Shown piece after piece: positions 7,907 to 16,815 of a DNA stretch of 64,000 nucleotides. The translations under genes were made by a program, and so were the position numbers. Position 1 is the first letter of the stretch; each line of letters starts with the position of its first letter. Below the pieces are notes generated by a model. It was not told the origin of the DNA. It searched no databases and saw only the letters and a program-made list of their open reading frames with translations. The stretch comes from Polaromonas sp. (GTDB taxonomy: Bacteria > Pseudomonadota > Gammaproteobacteria > Burkholderiales > Burkholderiaceae_C). Where the stretch lies: positions 400,524-464,523 of the forward strand of contig NZ_JACPOF010000030.1 in assembly GCF_016185115.1 (NCBI RefSeq), read 5' to 3'.

Positions 7907-7962
7907 GTCATTGCGGACATGATCCGCAATCCATGGCTTCCGGGTCCTTGCCCGGGATGACA
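7907..7962 (+). repeat. Dispersed GTCATTGCGG...GGGATGACA repeat, short copy
   Basis: Two small hairpins, TTGCGGA-TCCGCAA and the CCCGGG-type arm, are bounded by GTCATTGCGG and GGGATGACA. A longer copy lies at 50857-50945. It sits between gcvH and gcvP and supplies an in-frame ATG at 7933 that could mislead start calling for gcvP. Confidence 0.7.
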
Positions 7963-7980
7963 CATATTTCCGGAGTTTCC

Positions 7981-10875
7981 ATGTTGATGCAATCCGCCAA
8001 GCCGCTGGGCGATCTTGAGAACCCTTCTGAATTCCTCGCCCGCCACATCGGGATTGACGAGGCCGACGAAGCCCGCATGCTGGCGGCGGTGGGCTCAAGC
8101 TCGCGTCGTGAACTGATAGACGGAATTGTTCCGCGGTCGATTGCGCGCAGCAGCGCCATGGCGATTCCTTCACCCGTCACAGAGGCAGCAGCGCTCAAAC
8201 AGCTCAAGGCCATCGCATCAAAAAACCAGGTCTTCAAGAGTTTTATTGGCCAGGGCTACTACGGCACATGGACACCCGGCGTCATCCTGCGCAACATCCT
8301 GGAGAACCCGGCCTGGTACACGGCCTACACGCCTTACCAGGCCGAGATTTCACAGGGGCGCATGGAAGCGCTCATCAATTTCCAGACCATGGTCTGCGAC
8401 CTGACCGGCATGCCGATTGCCAACGCATCCATGCTGGACGAAGCCACTGCCGCGGCCGAGGCCATGACGCTGGCCAGGCGCAGCGTGAAAAGTAAAAGCA
8501 ATGTTTTTATCGTCGCCGGGGACTGCCACCCGCAGACCATTGAAGTCGTCCAGACGCGGGCGAAACCACTGGGCATTGAAGTCAGGATCAGCACCGCATC
8601 GGTCACCGTCCCACAGCTCATGGCCGAAGGCAACTACTTCGGCGTGCTGGCCCAGTACCCGGCCACCACCGGCAGCATTCACGACCTGCGCCCCCTTGCC
8701 GGGCAGGCGCATGCTGACGGTGCAGCCCTGTGTGTGGCTGCCGACCTGCTGGCACTGACACTGCTCACGCCGCCCGGCGAATGGGATGCCGATATCGTGT
8801 TCGGAAATACACAGCGCTTTGGCATGCCCATGGGCAATGGCGGCCCTCACGCCGCCTACCTCGCCTGCCGTGATGAATACAAGCGCTCGCTACCCGGACG
8901 CCTTGTCGGTGTCAGCGTCGATGTGCATGGCAACCCGACCTACCGCCTGGCACTGCAAACGCGCGAACAGCACATACGCCGTGAAAAAGCCACCTCCAAT
9001 ATCTGCACGGCGCAGGTTCTGCCGGCGGTTATATCCAGCATGTATGCGGTCTACCATGGCCCTCAGGGCCTGAAACGCATTGCCGAGCGGGTCGCTGCCT
9101 ACACCGCCATATTTGTGCAGGGTCTCAAACAACTGGGCTATGAGATCACCAATGATGGAGCCTTCGATTCGGTCACCATCAAGACCGGGGAAGCAACCCA
9201 GCTGATCGCAGGCCGCGCACGCCAGGCGGGTGCAAACCTGAGGTTCAGGCTCAACAACCACCTGGGCGTTTCACTGGATGAGACCACCAGCCGGAAGGAC
9301 ATTGAACTGCTCTGGTCTTTCTTCGCTACTGAAGGCCAGACGTTGCCCGTTGTCAGCGCCTTTGAAAAAGGCATCGAATCGCTGATCCCTGCTGACCTGC
9401 GCCGCACCAGCGATTTCCTCACGCACCCGGTTTTCAATACCCACCATTCCGAGACCGGCATGCTGCGCTACATCCGCATGCTCAGCGACAAGGATCTGGC
9501 GCTTGACCGCAGCATGATTCCTTTGGGTAGCTGCACCATGAAGCTCAATGCCACCAGCGAGATGGTTCCCGTCACCTGGCCAGAGTTCGCCAACATCCAC
9601 CCATTCGCACCTGCAGAGCAACTGCTCGGCTATGCAGAGCTTGACCAGCAGCTGCGCGACTGGCTGTGCCAGGCCACCGGTTACGCAGGCATCAGTCTGC
9701 AGCCCAATGCAGGCTCCCAGGGCGAATATGCAGGCCTGCTCGTCATCAAGGCGTTCCTCGAAGCGAACGGCCAGGGTCACCGTAATATTTGCCTGATTCC
9801 ATCATCAGCACACGGCACCAACCCGGCCAGCGCGCAGATGGTGGGCATGACGGTAGTTGTCACGGCCTGCGATGCCAGGGGCAATGTCGACATGGCCGAC
9901 CTCAAGGCCAAATGCGAACAGCACAGCGCCAACCTGGCCTGCGTCATGATCACCTACCCCAGCACACACGGTGTTTTTGAAACGCAGGTAGAGGAACTCT
10001 GTGGGCTGGTGCATTCACACGGCGGGCGTGTCTATGTAGACGGCGCCAACATGAATGCGCTGGTGGGCGTCGCAGCACCGGGCGAGTTTGGCGGCGACGT
10101 CAGTCACCTGAACCTGCACAAGACCTTCTGCATCCCTCATGGCGGCGGCGGCCCGGGCGTGGGGCCTGTTTGTGTGGTCAAGGATCTCGTCCCTTACCTG
10201 CCCGGTCATGCGACGGCAGGCATTCCTGTCAATGGTGTGGGCGCGGTATCAGCAGCCCCCCTGGGCAATGCAGCCGTGCTGCCGATCAGCTGGATGTACT
10301 GCCGCATGATGGGCCCTGAAGGACTGAAGCATGCGACAGAGATTGCCATCCTCAGCGCCAACTACATCAGCGCACGCCTGAAGGACCACTACCCCACGCT
10401 GTACGCGAGTGCCAACGGTCACGTCGCCCACGAATGCATTCTTGACCTGCGCCCCGTCAAGGAAACCAGCGGCGTCACGGCGGAGGATGTGGCCAAACGC
10501 CTGATGGACTATGGCTTTCACGCGCCAACCTTGAGCTTTCCCGTCCCCGGCACACTGATGGTGGAACCTACAGAAAGCGAAACCCTCCCGGAACTGGACC
10601 GTTTCATTGCCGCGATGATCGCCATCCGTGAAGAGATACGCAAGGTAGAAACCGGGCAGTGGCCCCAGGACAACAACCCTCTCAAGCACGCACCGCATAC
10701 AGCCGCAAGCCTGCTGGGCAGTGACTGGGACAGGCCATATTCACGCGAAACGGGCGCATTCCCGCTGGCAAGCCTGAAACAGTCCAAATACTGGCCTCCT
10801 GTGGGCCGTGTCGACAACGTGCATGGCGACCGCAACCTGTTTTGCAGCTGCATCCCTGTCAGCGATTACGCCTGA
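7981..10875 (+). CDS. gcvP: Glycine dehydrogenase (decarboxylating), P protein
   Basis: 964 residues, the full single-chain P protein. It is a PLP enzyme that decarboxylates glycine and loads the aminomethyl group on GcvH. The PLP lysine is Lys714 in NLHKTFCIPHGGGGPG. The N-terminal ...FLARHIG motif and the mid-protein PLGSCTMKLNA motif are present. The ATG at 7981 is preferred over an upstream in-frame ATG at 7933, because GGAG at 7972-7975 is well placed and the extra 16 residues would be encoded by the repeat. It is third in the gcvTHP operon and probably under the glycine riboswitch, although the repeat may modulate the transcript. Confidence 0.96.
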   Translation: MLMQSAKPLGDLENPSEFLARHIGIDEADEARMLAAVGSSSRRELIDGIVPRSIARSSAMAIPSPVTEAAALKQLKAIASKNQVFKSFIGQGYYGTWTPGVILRNILENPAWYTAYTPYQAEISQGRMEALINFQTMVCDLTGMPIANASMLDEATAAAEAMTLARRSVKSKSNVFIVAGDCHPQTIEVVQTRAKPLGIEVRISTASVTVPQLMAEGNYFGVLAQYPATTGSIHDLRPLAGQAHADGAALCVAADLLALTLLTPPGEWDADIVFGNTQRFGMPMGNGGPHAAYLACRDEYKRSLPGRLVGVSVDVHGNPTYRLALQTREQHIRREKATSNICTAQVLPAVISSMYAVYHGPQGLKRIAERVAAYTAIFVQGLKQLGYEITNDGAFDSVTIKTGEATQLIAGRARQAGANLRFRLNNHLGVSLDETTSRKDIELLWSFFATEGQTLPVVSAFEKGIESLIPADLRRTSDFLTHPVFNTHHSETGMLRYIRMLSDKDLALDRSMIPLGSCTMKLNATSEMVPVTWPEFANIHPFAPAEQLLGYAELDQQLRDWLCQATGYAGISLQPNAGSQGEYAGLLVIKAFLEANGQGHRNICLIPSSAHGTNPASAQMVGMTVVVTACDARGNVDMADLKAKCEQHSANLACVMITYPSTHGVFETQVEELCGLVHSHGGRVYVDGANMNALVGVAAPGEFGGDVSHLNLHKTFCIPHGGGGPGVGPVCVVKDLVPYLPGHATAGIPVNGVGAVSAAPLGNAAVLPISWMYCRMMGPEGLKHATEIAILSANYISARLKDHYPTLYASANGHVAHECILDLRPVKETSGVTAEDVAKRLMDYGFHAPTLSFPVPGTLMVEPTESETLPELDRFIAAMIAIREEIRKVETGQWPQDNNPLKHAPHTAASLLGSDWDRPYSRETGAFPLASLKQSKYWPPVGRVDNVHGDRNLFCSCIPVSDYA

Positions 10876-10902
10876 CAGCAGCGGCCGGACCACTGAACAC
10901 CG

Positions 10903-11742
10903 ATGGCATCCTTTCCTCCCGTCAGGGCAGTTGAACGCGCCATTGAACTGCTGCAATGCCTGAATCGCCAGCCGATCTCGACGCTGGACCTGTTGCATCG
11001 CCAGACGGGCTTGCCCAAGCCGTCGCTGGTACGGCTGCTGCAAACACTGGTCGGCCTCGGTCTGGTCAATCACGCACCGCAGCATGGTTCGTATTACCTG
11101 ACCTCGGCAGTTCATACCCTTTCGTCCGGGTATCACAGCGAACCGCGCATCATTGAAGCTGCGGCCCCGATTGCAGATGGGTTCACGGCACGTTTCAAGT
11201 GGCCGGTCGCGGTAGCCGTGTTCGACACCGATGCCGTGGTCGTTCGCTACAGCACGATTGCACAGTCACCGCTGTCGCTGCTTCATTCAAGCATCAACAT
11301 GCGTCTGTCGCTGGTCAGCCGGGCGCTGGGCCGGGCCTATCTTGCGTTTTGCCCGCCCGACGAGCAGGAGATCATCCTTGGGCTTCTGGCGCACTCTGCC
11401 GAGGCCGAAGACAAGCCCGCACAGGACACCGCCAAAGTCATCAAAATGCTGGAAGAAACACGCAAGCAGGGCTATGCAGTCCGCAACCCTGCGGTGCGCC
11501 CCGTCTCCAATACGCTGGCCTTGCCGGTATTCGAGAACGGACGGGTGGTTGCCTCCTTCGGCCTGACATGGTTTTCGTCCGCGCTGTCACTCAAGGACGC
11601 TGTACACACGCTATACCCCGAGATGAAAGCCGCCACAGAAAAGATCAGTGGCAGGTTAAAGACGCTTGACGGGAAAAGCAGCACGCCACGCCCATTGGCA
11701 GGAAAACCGCCTTCCCGGAAAGTCAGGGCCGCGAGGCCCTGA
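10903..11742 (+). CDS. IclR-family transcriptional regulator
   Basis: 279 residues. A winged helix-turn-helix spans about residues 8-60 (RAVERAIELLQCLN, then a recognition helix around KPSLVRLLQTLVGLGLV), followed by the IclR effector domain (about 80-250, with R-L-S-L-V-S-RALGRAYLAF and ALPVFENGRVVASFGLT). It resembles the MhpR-like branch used for aromatic and organic-acid operons. It lies convergent to the large catabolic operon whose last gene ends at 11766, so it is the obvious candidate regulator of that operon. Its target could also be elsewhere. No strong ribosome site precedes the ATG. Confidence 0.9.
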   Translation: MASFPPVRAVERAIELLQCLNRQPISTLDLLHRQTGLPKPSLVRLLQTLVGLGLVNHAPQHGSYYLTSAVHTLSSGYHSEPRIIEAAAPIADGFTARFKWPVAVAVFDTDAVVVRYSTIAQSPLSLLHSSINMRLSLVSRALGRAYLAFCPPDEQEIILGLLAHSAEAEDKPAQDTAKVIKMLEETRKQGYAVRNPAVRPVSNTLALPVFENGRVVASFGLTWFSSALSLKDAVHTLYPEMKAATEKISGRLKTLDGKSSTPRPLAGKPPSRKVRAARP

Positions 11743-11743
11743 C
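11722..11743. terminator. Perfect 9-bp hairpin between convergent genes, no T-run
   Basis: GTCAGGGCC (11722-11730), loop GCGA, GGCCCTGAC (11735-11743). It overlaps the IclR stop and faces the end of the SDR gene at 11766. The position suits a bidirectional transcript end, but the lack of a U-tract makes intrinsic termination uncertain. Confidence 0.4.
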
Positions 11744-11765
11744 CAGCGCGTCATCGCAGGCGCAC

Positions 11766-12551
11766 TCAGGCTTTCACAGGCCGCTTGCGGGTTTCAAACT
11801 CGCCAAGGTAGTTGCCGTTCAGCGTGGGGCTCATCAGGATTTCATTGATGCACACGCGCGGCGGCAGGCCGGCGATGTATCGCACCATGTCCGCCACGTC
11901 CTGGGGCTTCAGGAGTGCGGCACGTACCTCCGCCGATGGCGGGATGGGACGCTTGTTGAGCAGGGGCGTATCAATGCCGCCCGGCGCGATGGAGGTCGCC
12001 CGTATGCCGTTGACACACTCTTCCCAGTTGATGCTTTCGGTCAGGGCAAGGTCTGCACGTTTGGTCGAAGCGTATGCGGGGCCGGCAAAGTATGCAGCAA
12101 AGCGGCCTGTCCAGGACGATATATTGATGATCACACCGTCCTTGCGTTCCCGCATGCCGCGCATCGTCGCCTGGCAGGTGTAGAACATTCCGGACAAGTT
12201 GACATCGACGGTGTTCTTCCAGTCCTCTACAGACAGGTCGCGAAAATTTCTCTTCGAGGGATTGACGCCCGCCGAATTGACAAGGATGTCGATGTGCCCC
12301 AGGCGCTGCTCCAGCGCGGCAGCACCTTCATACACGCTGTCGCTGTTGCCGACATCCACCACGAGCGCCTCTGCCAGACCTGCACCTCCTGCCTGCAGGG
12401 CCGCGGCCTCGAGCGCTTCTGCGTTTCGTCCCGAGAGCACCACGTAGGCGCCAGCCTTCACCAGCTCCTGCGAAATCGCCAGGCCCACAGCGCCTGCTGC
12501 GCCGTGCACCCAGGCGACCTTGCCTTCGAGTTCTTTTTGTTGATGGGTCAT
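11766..12551 (-). CDS. SDR-family oxidoreductase
   Basis: 261 residues, classical short-chain dehydrogenase. The cofactor motif G-A-A-G-A-V-G is near residue 18, NSAG near 92, the catalytic Ser in NISSW near 145, and Y-x3-K in YASTKRADLAL. Cys and Gly residues of the C-terminal half look normal. An AGGAG ribosome site lies upstream. It is the last gene of the minus-strand catabolic operon, 52 bp after the acyl-CoA ligase. With the ligase and the MaoC hydratases it could act as the 3-hydroxyacyl-CoA dehydrogenase step (inference). Confidence 0.88.
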   Translation of the reverse strand: MTHQQKELEGKVAWVHGAAGAVGLAISQELVKAGAYVVLSGRNAEALEAAALQAGGAGLAEALVVDVGNSDSVYEGAAALEQRLGHIDILVNSAGVNPSKRNFRDLSVEDWKNTVDVNLSGMFYTCQATMRGMRERKDGVIINISSWTGRFAAYFAGPAYASTKRADLALTESINWEECVNGIRATSIAPGGIDTPLLNKRPIPPSAEVRAALLKPQDVADMVRYIAGLPPRVCINEILMSPTLNGNYLGEFETRKRPVKA

Positions 12552-12603
12552 ACCCGCTCCTGTGTCCGGTTGTTGAAAGGCACCGCGAAGGTGGCCGCTG
12601 CCC

Positions 12604-14187
12604 TCACTGTTTCCAGTAGGGCTCCCTTAGTTCACGTTTGAGTGTTTTTCCGAGGGCCGAGCGGGGCAGTTCCTGCCGGAACTCGACCGCCGATATGCGC
12701 TGGGTGCGACCCACCTTTTCGTTGGCCCACTGCCGCAAGGCTTCCTCGCTGATGCAACTGCCCGGTCTGGGTACTACCAGCGCCAGCGGCGTTTCGCCCC
12801 ACTGCGTGCTGGGGATGCCGATCACGGCCACATCCGTCACATCAGGATGGCCGGCAAGCACGGACTCGAGATCGCTGGCGTAGATATTGAAGCCACCCGA
12901 AATGATGATGTCCTTCTTGCGGTCCATCAGCGTGAGGAAACCGTCGGCATCAAAGCGGCCGATGTCGCCGCTGCGGTGAAACACGGCGCCCGTCCCGTCG
13001 TGCCAGTAGAACTTCTGCGTTGCATCGGGCTGGCGGTAATAACCGGCCATCATGTAAGGCGAACGCCCGACGATTTCGCCGGCTTCTCCGGCCGGGAGAA
13101 CCCGCCCTTCGTCATCAATGATGCGGATGTCGTGGTCCGCTGCGGCCTTGCCTACCGTGCCGAGCTTGTCCGGCCAGGCGTCCGCGTCCAGTATGCAGGT
13201 CGTACCACCTTCGGTCATGCCATAGACCTCGCGCAGGTTGCCGGGCCAGCTCGCCTGAATGCGCGCTTTCAGCCGCGCATCGAGCGGGGCGCCTGTGCAT
13301 TGCTTGAGGACAAAAGAGGACAACCGGGCGCCAGCAAAATCCTCATGGTCCAGAATCCGCTGGTATTGCACGGGCACCAGCATGGTATGCGTCACCTGGA
13401 AGCGCTCGCAGAGTTTGAGGTATTGAGGCACATTGAACTTCGGCATCAGCACCGTCAAGCCTCCCGCCGCGACAGTCGCCAGCAGGGGTTGCAAGGTGGT
13501 ATTCGAATAAAGGGGTGTGGACAGCAGCATCACGCTGCTGCTGTCCAGCCCGAAGCTGCGGCGCGCCGCCTGCCTGTAGCGCATGCCGTGCCTGTGCAGA
13601 ATGCCTTTCGGATCGCCAGTAGTCCCCGAGCTGTAGATGATGTTGAAATCATCATCCGGCTCAAGTACCGGCGTTCCTGACGATGGGGGCGCCGCGGCCA
13701 GCCATTCCTTCCACCCGGTCCAGCCCTGCGCCTCGAAATCGATCGCCACCAGCCGCCCGTGAAATTGCTGCTCGAGCTCCGGGTTGGTGCTGCCCAGTAA
13801 CTCCCTCATGTCATTGCTGATGACGAGAACTTTGGCATCCGAATTGCGCAGCATGGACAGCAGTGCTGTTGAAGTCGCAGACGTGGCAAGCGGCACTATG
13901 CATGCGCCCGCCTTGATCACGCCGAAAAATGTCGCCAGCGCTTCGAGTGACGGGCTGGCGAGCAAAGCTACCTTGTCACCCTTGCGGATGCCCATGTTCA
14001 TGCACCCGGCTGCAACGGCAGACATCTGCTGCGCAAACACCTTCCAGCTCAGGCTTGCATCGCCACATACGAAAGCATGGGCATCACCACGTTGCGAGGC
14101 GTACTGTTCTATCAACTCCGGAAATGAAACAAACGGGGCGGCCGCAACGGCCTGTGCCTGAGGGGTCTCAATACTTTTACTTGTCAT
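12604..14187 (-). CDS. AMP-dependent acyl-CoA synthetase/ligase
   Basis: 527 residues, ANL superfamily. The P-loop-like motif YSSGTTGDPKGI lies at residues 185-196, YGMTEGG marks the A5 region, HRSGDIGRFDADGFL with DRKKD forms the hinge, and the C-terminal catalytic lysine is Lys514 (ALGKTLKREL). It activates a carboxylic acid with ATP and CoA. The ATG overlaps the upstream MaoC gene by 11 bp. The substrate cannot be read from sequence; operon context with two MaoC proteins and an SDR suggests a CoA-dependent chain-shortening route. Confidence 0.9.
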   Translation of the reverse strand: MTSKSIETPQAQAVAAAPFVSFPELIEQYASQRGDAHAFVCGDASLSWKVFAQQMSAVAAGCMNMGIRKGDKVALLASPSLEALATFFGVIKAGACIVPLATSATSTALLSMLRNSDAKVLVISNDMRELLGSTNPELEQQFHGRLVAIDFEAQGWTGWKEWLAAAPPSSGTPVLEPDDDFNIIYSSGTTGDPKGILHRHGMRYRQAARRSFGLDSSSVMLLSTPLYSNTTLQPLLATVAAGGLTVLMPKFNVPQYLKLCERFQVTHTMLVPVQYQRILDHEDFAGARLSSFVLKQCTGAPLDARLKARIQASWPGNLREVYGMTEGGTTCILDADAWPDKLGTVGKAAADHDIRIIDDEGRVLPAGEAGEIVGRSPYMMAGYYRQPDATQKFYWHDGTGAVFHRSGDIGRFDADGFLTLMDRKKDIIISGGFNIYASDLESVLAGHPDVTDVAVIGIPSTQWGETPLALVVPRPGSCISEEALRQWANEKVGRTQRISAVEFRQELPRSALGKTLKRELREPYWKQ

Positions 14188-14635
14188 AGACGAGCATCAG
14201 GAATTCAGCCACCAGTGCGGGGCGCTCCTGTCCTTCAATTTCGATCACGCAATCGGAAGTCACGCGCACACCGCCCTCAACCATCTCGGCCGCCCTGATG
14301 GTCTGGCGCAAGCGCACGCGCGAATTGACGGGCACGGGGCTGGTATAGCGAACCTTGTTCAGGCCGTAATTCAGTCCCTTGCCACGCACACGGATTCGGT
14401 AGACAGACCGCACGAGGTATGGAATCAGCGACAGTGTGTAAAAACCATGCGCGATGGTTTTGCCGCCAGGCATTTCCCTGGACGCACGCTCGACGTCAAC
14501 GTGAATCCAGTGGTCGTCGCCCGTGAGTTCGGCGAACCGGCTGATCTTGTCCTGGTCGATCAACGACCAGTCGCTGACACCGATTTCCTTGCCCACCCAC
14601 GGAATCAGGTCCGCGGGCCGTTCCAGTTCAATCAT
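14177..14635 (-). CDS. MaoC-like hot-dog dehydratase 1
   Basis: 152 residues, a single hot-dog domain. The hydratase-2 type active-site region is visible as FAELTGDDHWIHVD (Asp and His) with HGFYTLSL following. The start at 14635 has a GGAG ribosome site (spacing about 6), and a further 14 residues upstream in frame are not needed. It probably hydrates an enoyl-CoA or acts as an (R)-specific enoyl-CoA hydratase. It overlaps the ligase downstream by 11 bp and follows the second MaoC gene by 16 bp. Confidence 0.88.
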   Translation of the reverse strand: MIELERPADLIPWVGKEIGVSDWSLIDQDKISRFAELTGDDHWIHVDVERASREMPGGKTIAHGFYTLSLIPYLVRSVYRIRVRGKGLNYGLNKVRYTSPVPVNSRVRLRQTIRAAEMVEGGVRVTSDCVIEIEGQERPALVAEFLMLVYDK

Positions 14636-14651
14636 GATTTCTCCGTTAAAG

Positions 14652-15140
14652 TCATGCAGCGGGCCGCGCAGGCACACGTCCGAGTGTCTGCAGGGTCATC
14701 ACCACTTCACCGTCCTGGTTGCGGACACTGACCTGCGTCCGGATGGTGCCGCGGTCGGGCTGCGAATCCGAGCGCAGCACTTCGATGACCTCGCGCTCGA
14801 CCGTCAGCGTGTCGTTGGCACGCACCGGTTTGCGCCAGCGCAGCTGGTCTATGCCCATGCCGATGACCGGCGTTTTGCCGTATCCGCCCGACTGTACGAA
14901 CACACGCATGGACAGGGCCGCGATCTGCCAGCCGCTGGCCACGAGCCCGCCGAACGGCCCGGTCTTCGCCCACTCGGGGTCGGTGTGCATCTTCTGGGGA
15001 TCATTGGCCTTGCCGTAAGCCACGATCTCATCTTCAGTGACAAGGGTGGGCACACTCACCCAGCGTTCACCAACCTCGAAGTCCTCGAGATAACGCGGCT
15101 TGTCCGCCGCCATGCCGGCAGTTTTTGCGGGTTCGATCAT
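14652..15140 (-). CDS. MaoC-like hot-dog dehydratase 2
   Basis: 162 residues. The active-site region YGKANDPQKMHTD contains the Asp-x5-His pair, and GGLVASGW follows. It is distinct from its neighbour and resembles the mesaconyl-/methyl-branched enoyl-CoA hydratase type. The start at 15140 follows the cupin stop by 10 bp; a 45-residue upstream extension would overlap the cupin gene and is rejected. The two MaoC proteins may be separate enzymes or a heteromeric pair (inference). Confidence 0.87.
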   Translation of the reverse strand: MIEPAKTAGMAADKPRYLEDFEVGERWVSVPTLVTEDEIVAYGKANDPQKMHTDPEWAKTGPFGGLVASGWQIAALSMRVFVQSGGYGKTPVIGMGIDQLRWRKPVRANDTLTVEREVIEVLRSDSQPDRGTIRTQVSVRNQDGEVVMTLQTLGRVPARPAA

Positions 15141-15150
15141 GCTGCAGGGT

Positions 15151-16002
15151 TCACTTGGCAGCCGCAGCAGGCATCGGATAGTCGGCGGCGTTCGCGACCA
15201 TGCCAGGCTTGCTGGAAAAATCCATGCGCGGTGGCGCAAACACATCCACCAGCGCCGAACGCCCCTGGCTGACATTGCGGCTGGTATGTATGACCTTGGG
15301 CGGGATGACGAGCAGCGACGGGCTGGACATCTCGATGTGCTCGTCGTTCTTCCATGTCGTCATGTCAGCAGTCCAGGGATAACGCATGTGGTGCACCCAG
15401 TCGCCTGCCAGCGCAAGTGAACCCTGCTCAAAGTCGGTGTGGGAATGGGGGCTGAGCTTTCGGACATCACGTGGCGTGTCACGCGATGTCATGATGTTCA
15501 TCATCAGGTTGGTGCTGCGGAAAATACGCATGTTGGTGTCGGGCTTGATGAAGTCAGCCAGCTGGTAGTTGCGCAGCATGAAGCCGCCGACCGGGTCAGG
15601 CCAGGCCTGCAGCGGCGCGACCTCGGGTGCGCCGCCGGCGTAATGGCCGGCGTTTGCGGCAAGCGCCAGCATGTCACCGGCCTTGCTGGAAAACACGCGC
15701 ACCACCTGCCCCGGACCGGAGAGCGTGACCCGGCTGGCCCCTGGTGGGACGATAGTCAGGCTGTCTGCCTGCGCCGTAATGGTTTGACCGCTGGCTTCGA
15801 TCACTGCGGCAGCGTCAACCAGGTACACCATGTACTCGTCAGGGTTGTTATCGCGTGCGAAAGTGGCACCCGCCTTGGCCTGGCTGACGGCGACGACAAA
15901 ATTGGCGCCGCGTGTGATCCAGGTTTTGGCGTCGGGGCTGGCCTGGTCGGCAGCAGCGTTGTAATGGCGCGCTTCGGTGGCGGCAACGGAAGGTGTACTC
16001 AT
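15151..16002 (-). CDS. Tandem-cupin protein, function unknown
   Basis: 283 residues with two beta-barrel-like cupin repeats, an N-terminal one (about 35-105) and a C-terminal one (about 180-260). The second contains the metal-type residues P-H-S-H-T-D-F-E-Q (about 191-199) and later VIPPKVIHTSRNV, giving three His and one Glu as in the cupin metal site. The first repeat lacks an obvious His cluster. Bicupin proteins include dioxygenases, decarboxylases and ring-cleaving enzymes, so a metal-dependent step on the operon's substrate is plausible. A strong AGGAG site precedes the ATG. I cannot assign a reaction. Confidence 0.75.
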   Translation of the reverse strand: MSTPSVAATEARHYNAAADQASPDAKTWITRGANFVVAVSQAKAGATFARDNNPDEYMVYLVDAAAVIEASGQTITAQADSLTIVPPGASRVTLSGPGQVVRVFSSKAGDMLALAANAGHYAGGAPEVAPLQAWPDPVGGFMLRNYQLADFIKPDTNMRIFRSTNLMMNIMTSRDTPRDVRKLSPHSHTDFEQGSLALAGDWVHHMRYPWTADMTTWKNDEHIEMSSPSLLVIPPKVIHTSRNVSQGRSALVDVFAPPRMDFSSKPGMVANAADYPMPAAAAK

Positions 16003-16038
16003 GTGGTCTCCTGAAATAGCGGTAAAGGTCCGGGGGGG

Positions 16039-16815
16039 TCAGGGGGAAGGATGGGCGCTGGCGTCGGCCGCCTGGCGCATCAGCGACTGGTCGGAGCCAA
16101 AGACAAACCAGTTCACGCCCTTGGCGGCATAAGCATCGCGCTCTGCGATGCTCGCGGTAAACACACCAGCAATCTTTCCAGCGGCAAGTGCTGCGGCAAT
16201 GCTGCGGTCTGCGGCAGCCGCGACGTCAGGGTGTTTGGAGTCCTCGATGCCCATTGCCAGGGCCAGGTCTGCCCGGCCTATGAAAAGCCCGTCTACCCCC
16301 GGCACAGCGGCGATGTCCGCCGCAGCCGCAACGGCCTCCGGGCCTTCGATCTGGCAGATGATCATGGCCTGGTCGCCGGCGGTGAGCGCCTGCTTCATGC
16401 CCAGGGTGCCATAGCCGGCAAAGCGCGGTGAGCCCGAAAAGCCCCGCTGACCACCGCGAAACTTCGCATGTGCGACTACGGCTTCGGCATCTGCCACGCT
16501 GTCCACATGCGGCACCAGCAGGCCCGCAGCGCCCATGTCCAGCACGGAAAGGATGGTGGCCGGATTTTTGTCGGGGATGCGCACCAGCAATGGCAGGCCG
16601 CCCGCACGGCTGGCCATCATCATGAGGTCCAGTCCGGCGCGATCCAGTGGGGCGTGTTCGGCATCCAGCACGCCGAAGTCCAGCGCAGAAGTACCCAGCA
16701 CCTCCACCACATGCGGTGAATTGGTCTTGATGAAGGTGCCGACCTGGTAACGGCCGGGGTTTTTCTGAAGTGTTTTGGCAGGCATTGTGTTTTCCGTCGC
16801 GCTGTGTGTCGTCAC
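16039..16815 (-). CDS. HpcH/HpaI-family aldolase
   Basis: 258 residues, a class II (metal-dependent) pyruvate aldolase of the HpcH/HpaI/GarL fold. Signatures: GTFIKTNSPHVVEVLG near the N-terminus, the DAEHAPLDR segment, GQRGFSGSPR, IEGPEAV with the metal-ligand Glu, and GLFIGRADLA. It cleaves a 4-hydroxy-2-oxo acid to pyruvate or oxaloacetate plus an aldehyde. The GTG start at 16815 overlaps the flavin reductase stop as GTGA (16812-16815); an ATG ten codons in is the alternative. A paralogue lies at the right end of the window. Confidence 0.9.
   Translation of the reverse strand: MTTHSATENTMPAKTLQKNPGRYQVGTFIKTNSPHVVEVLGTSALDFGVLDAEHAPLDRAGLDLMMMASRAGGLPLLVRIPDKNPATILSVLDMGAAGLLVPHVDSVADAEAVVAHAKFRGGQRGFSGSPRFAGYGTLGMKQALTAGDQAMIICQIEGPEAVAAAADIAAVPGVDGLFIGRADLALAMGIEDSKHPDVAAAADRSIAAALAAGKIAGVFTASIAERDAYAAKGVNWFVFGSDQSLMRQAADASAHPSP

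Noticed and set aside
12847..13680. 277-codon open frame on the plus strand
   Set aside because: Antisense to the acyl-CoA ligase, which has all ANL motifs; the plus frame has none.
14523..15272. 249-codon open frame on the plus strand
   Set aside because: Antisense to the two MaoC genes and part of the cupin gene; no recognisable features.
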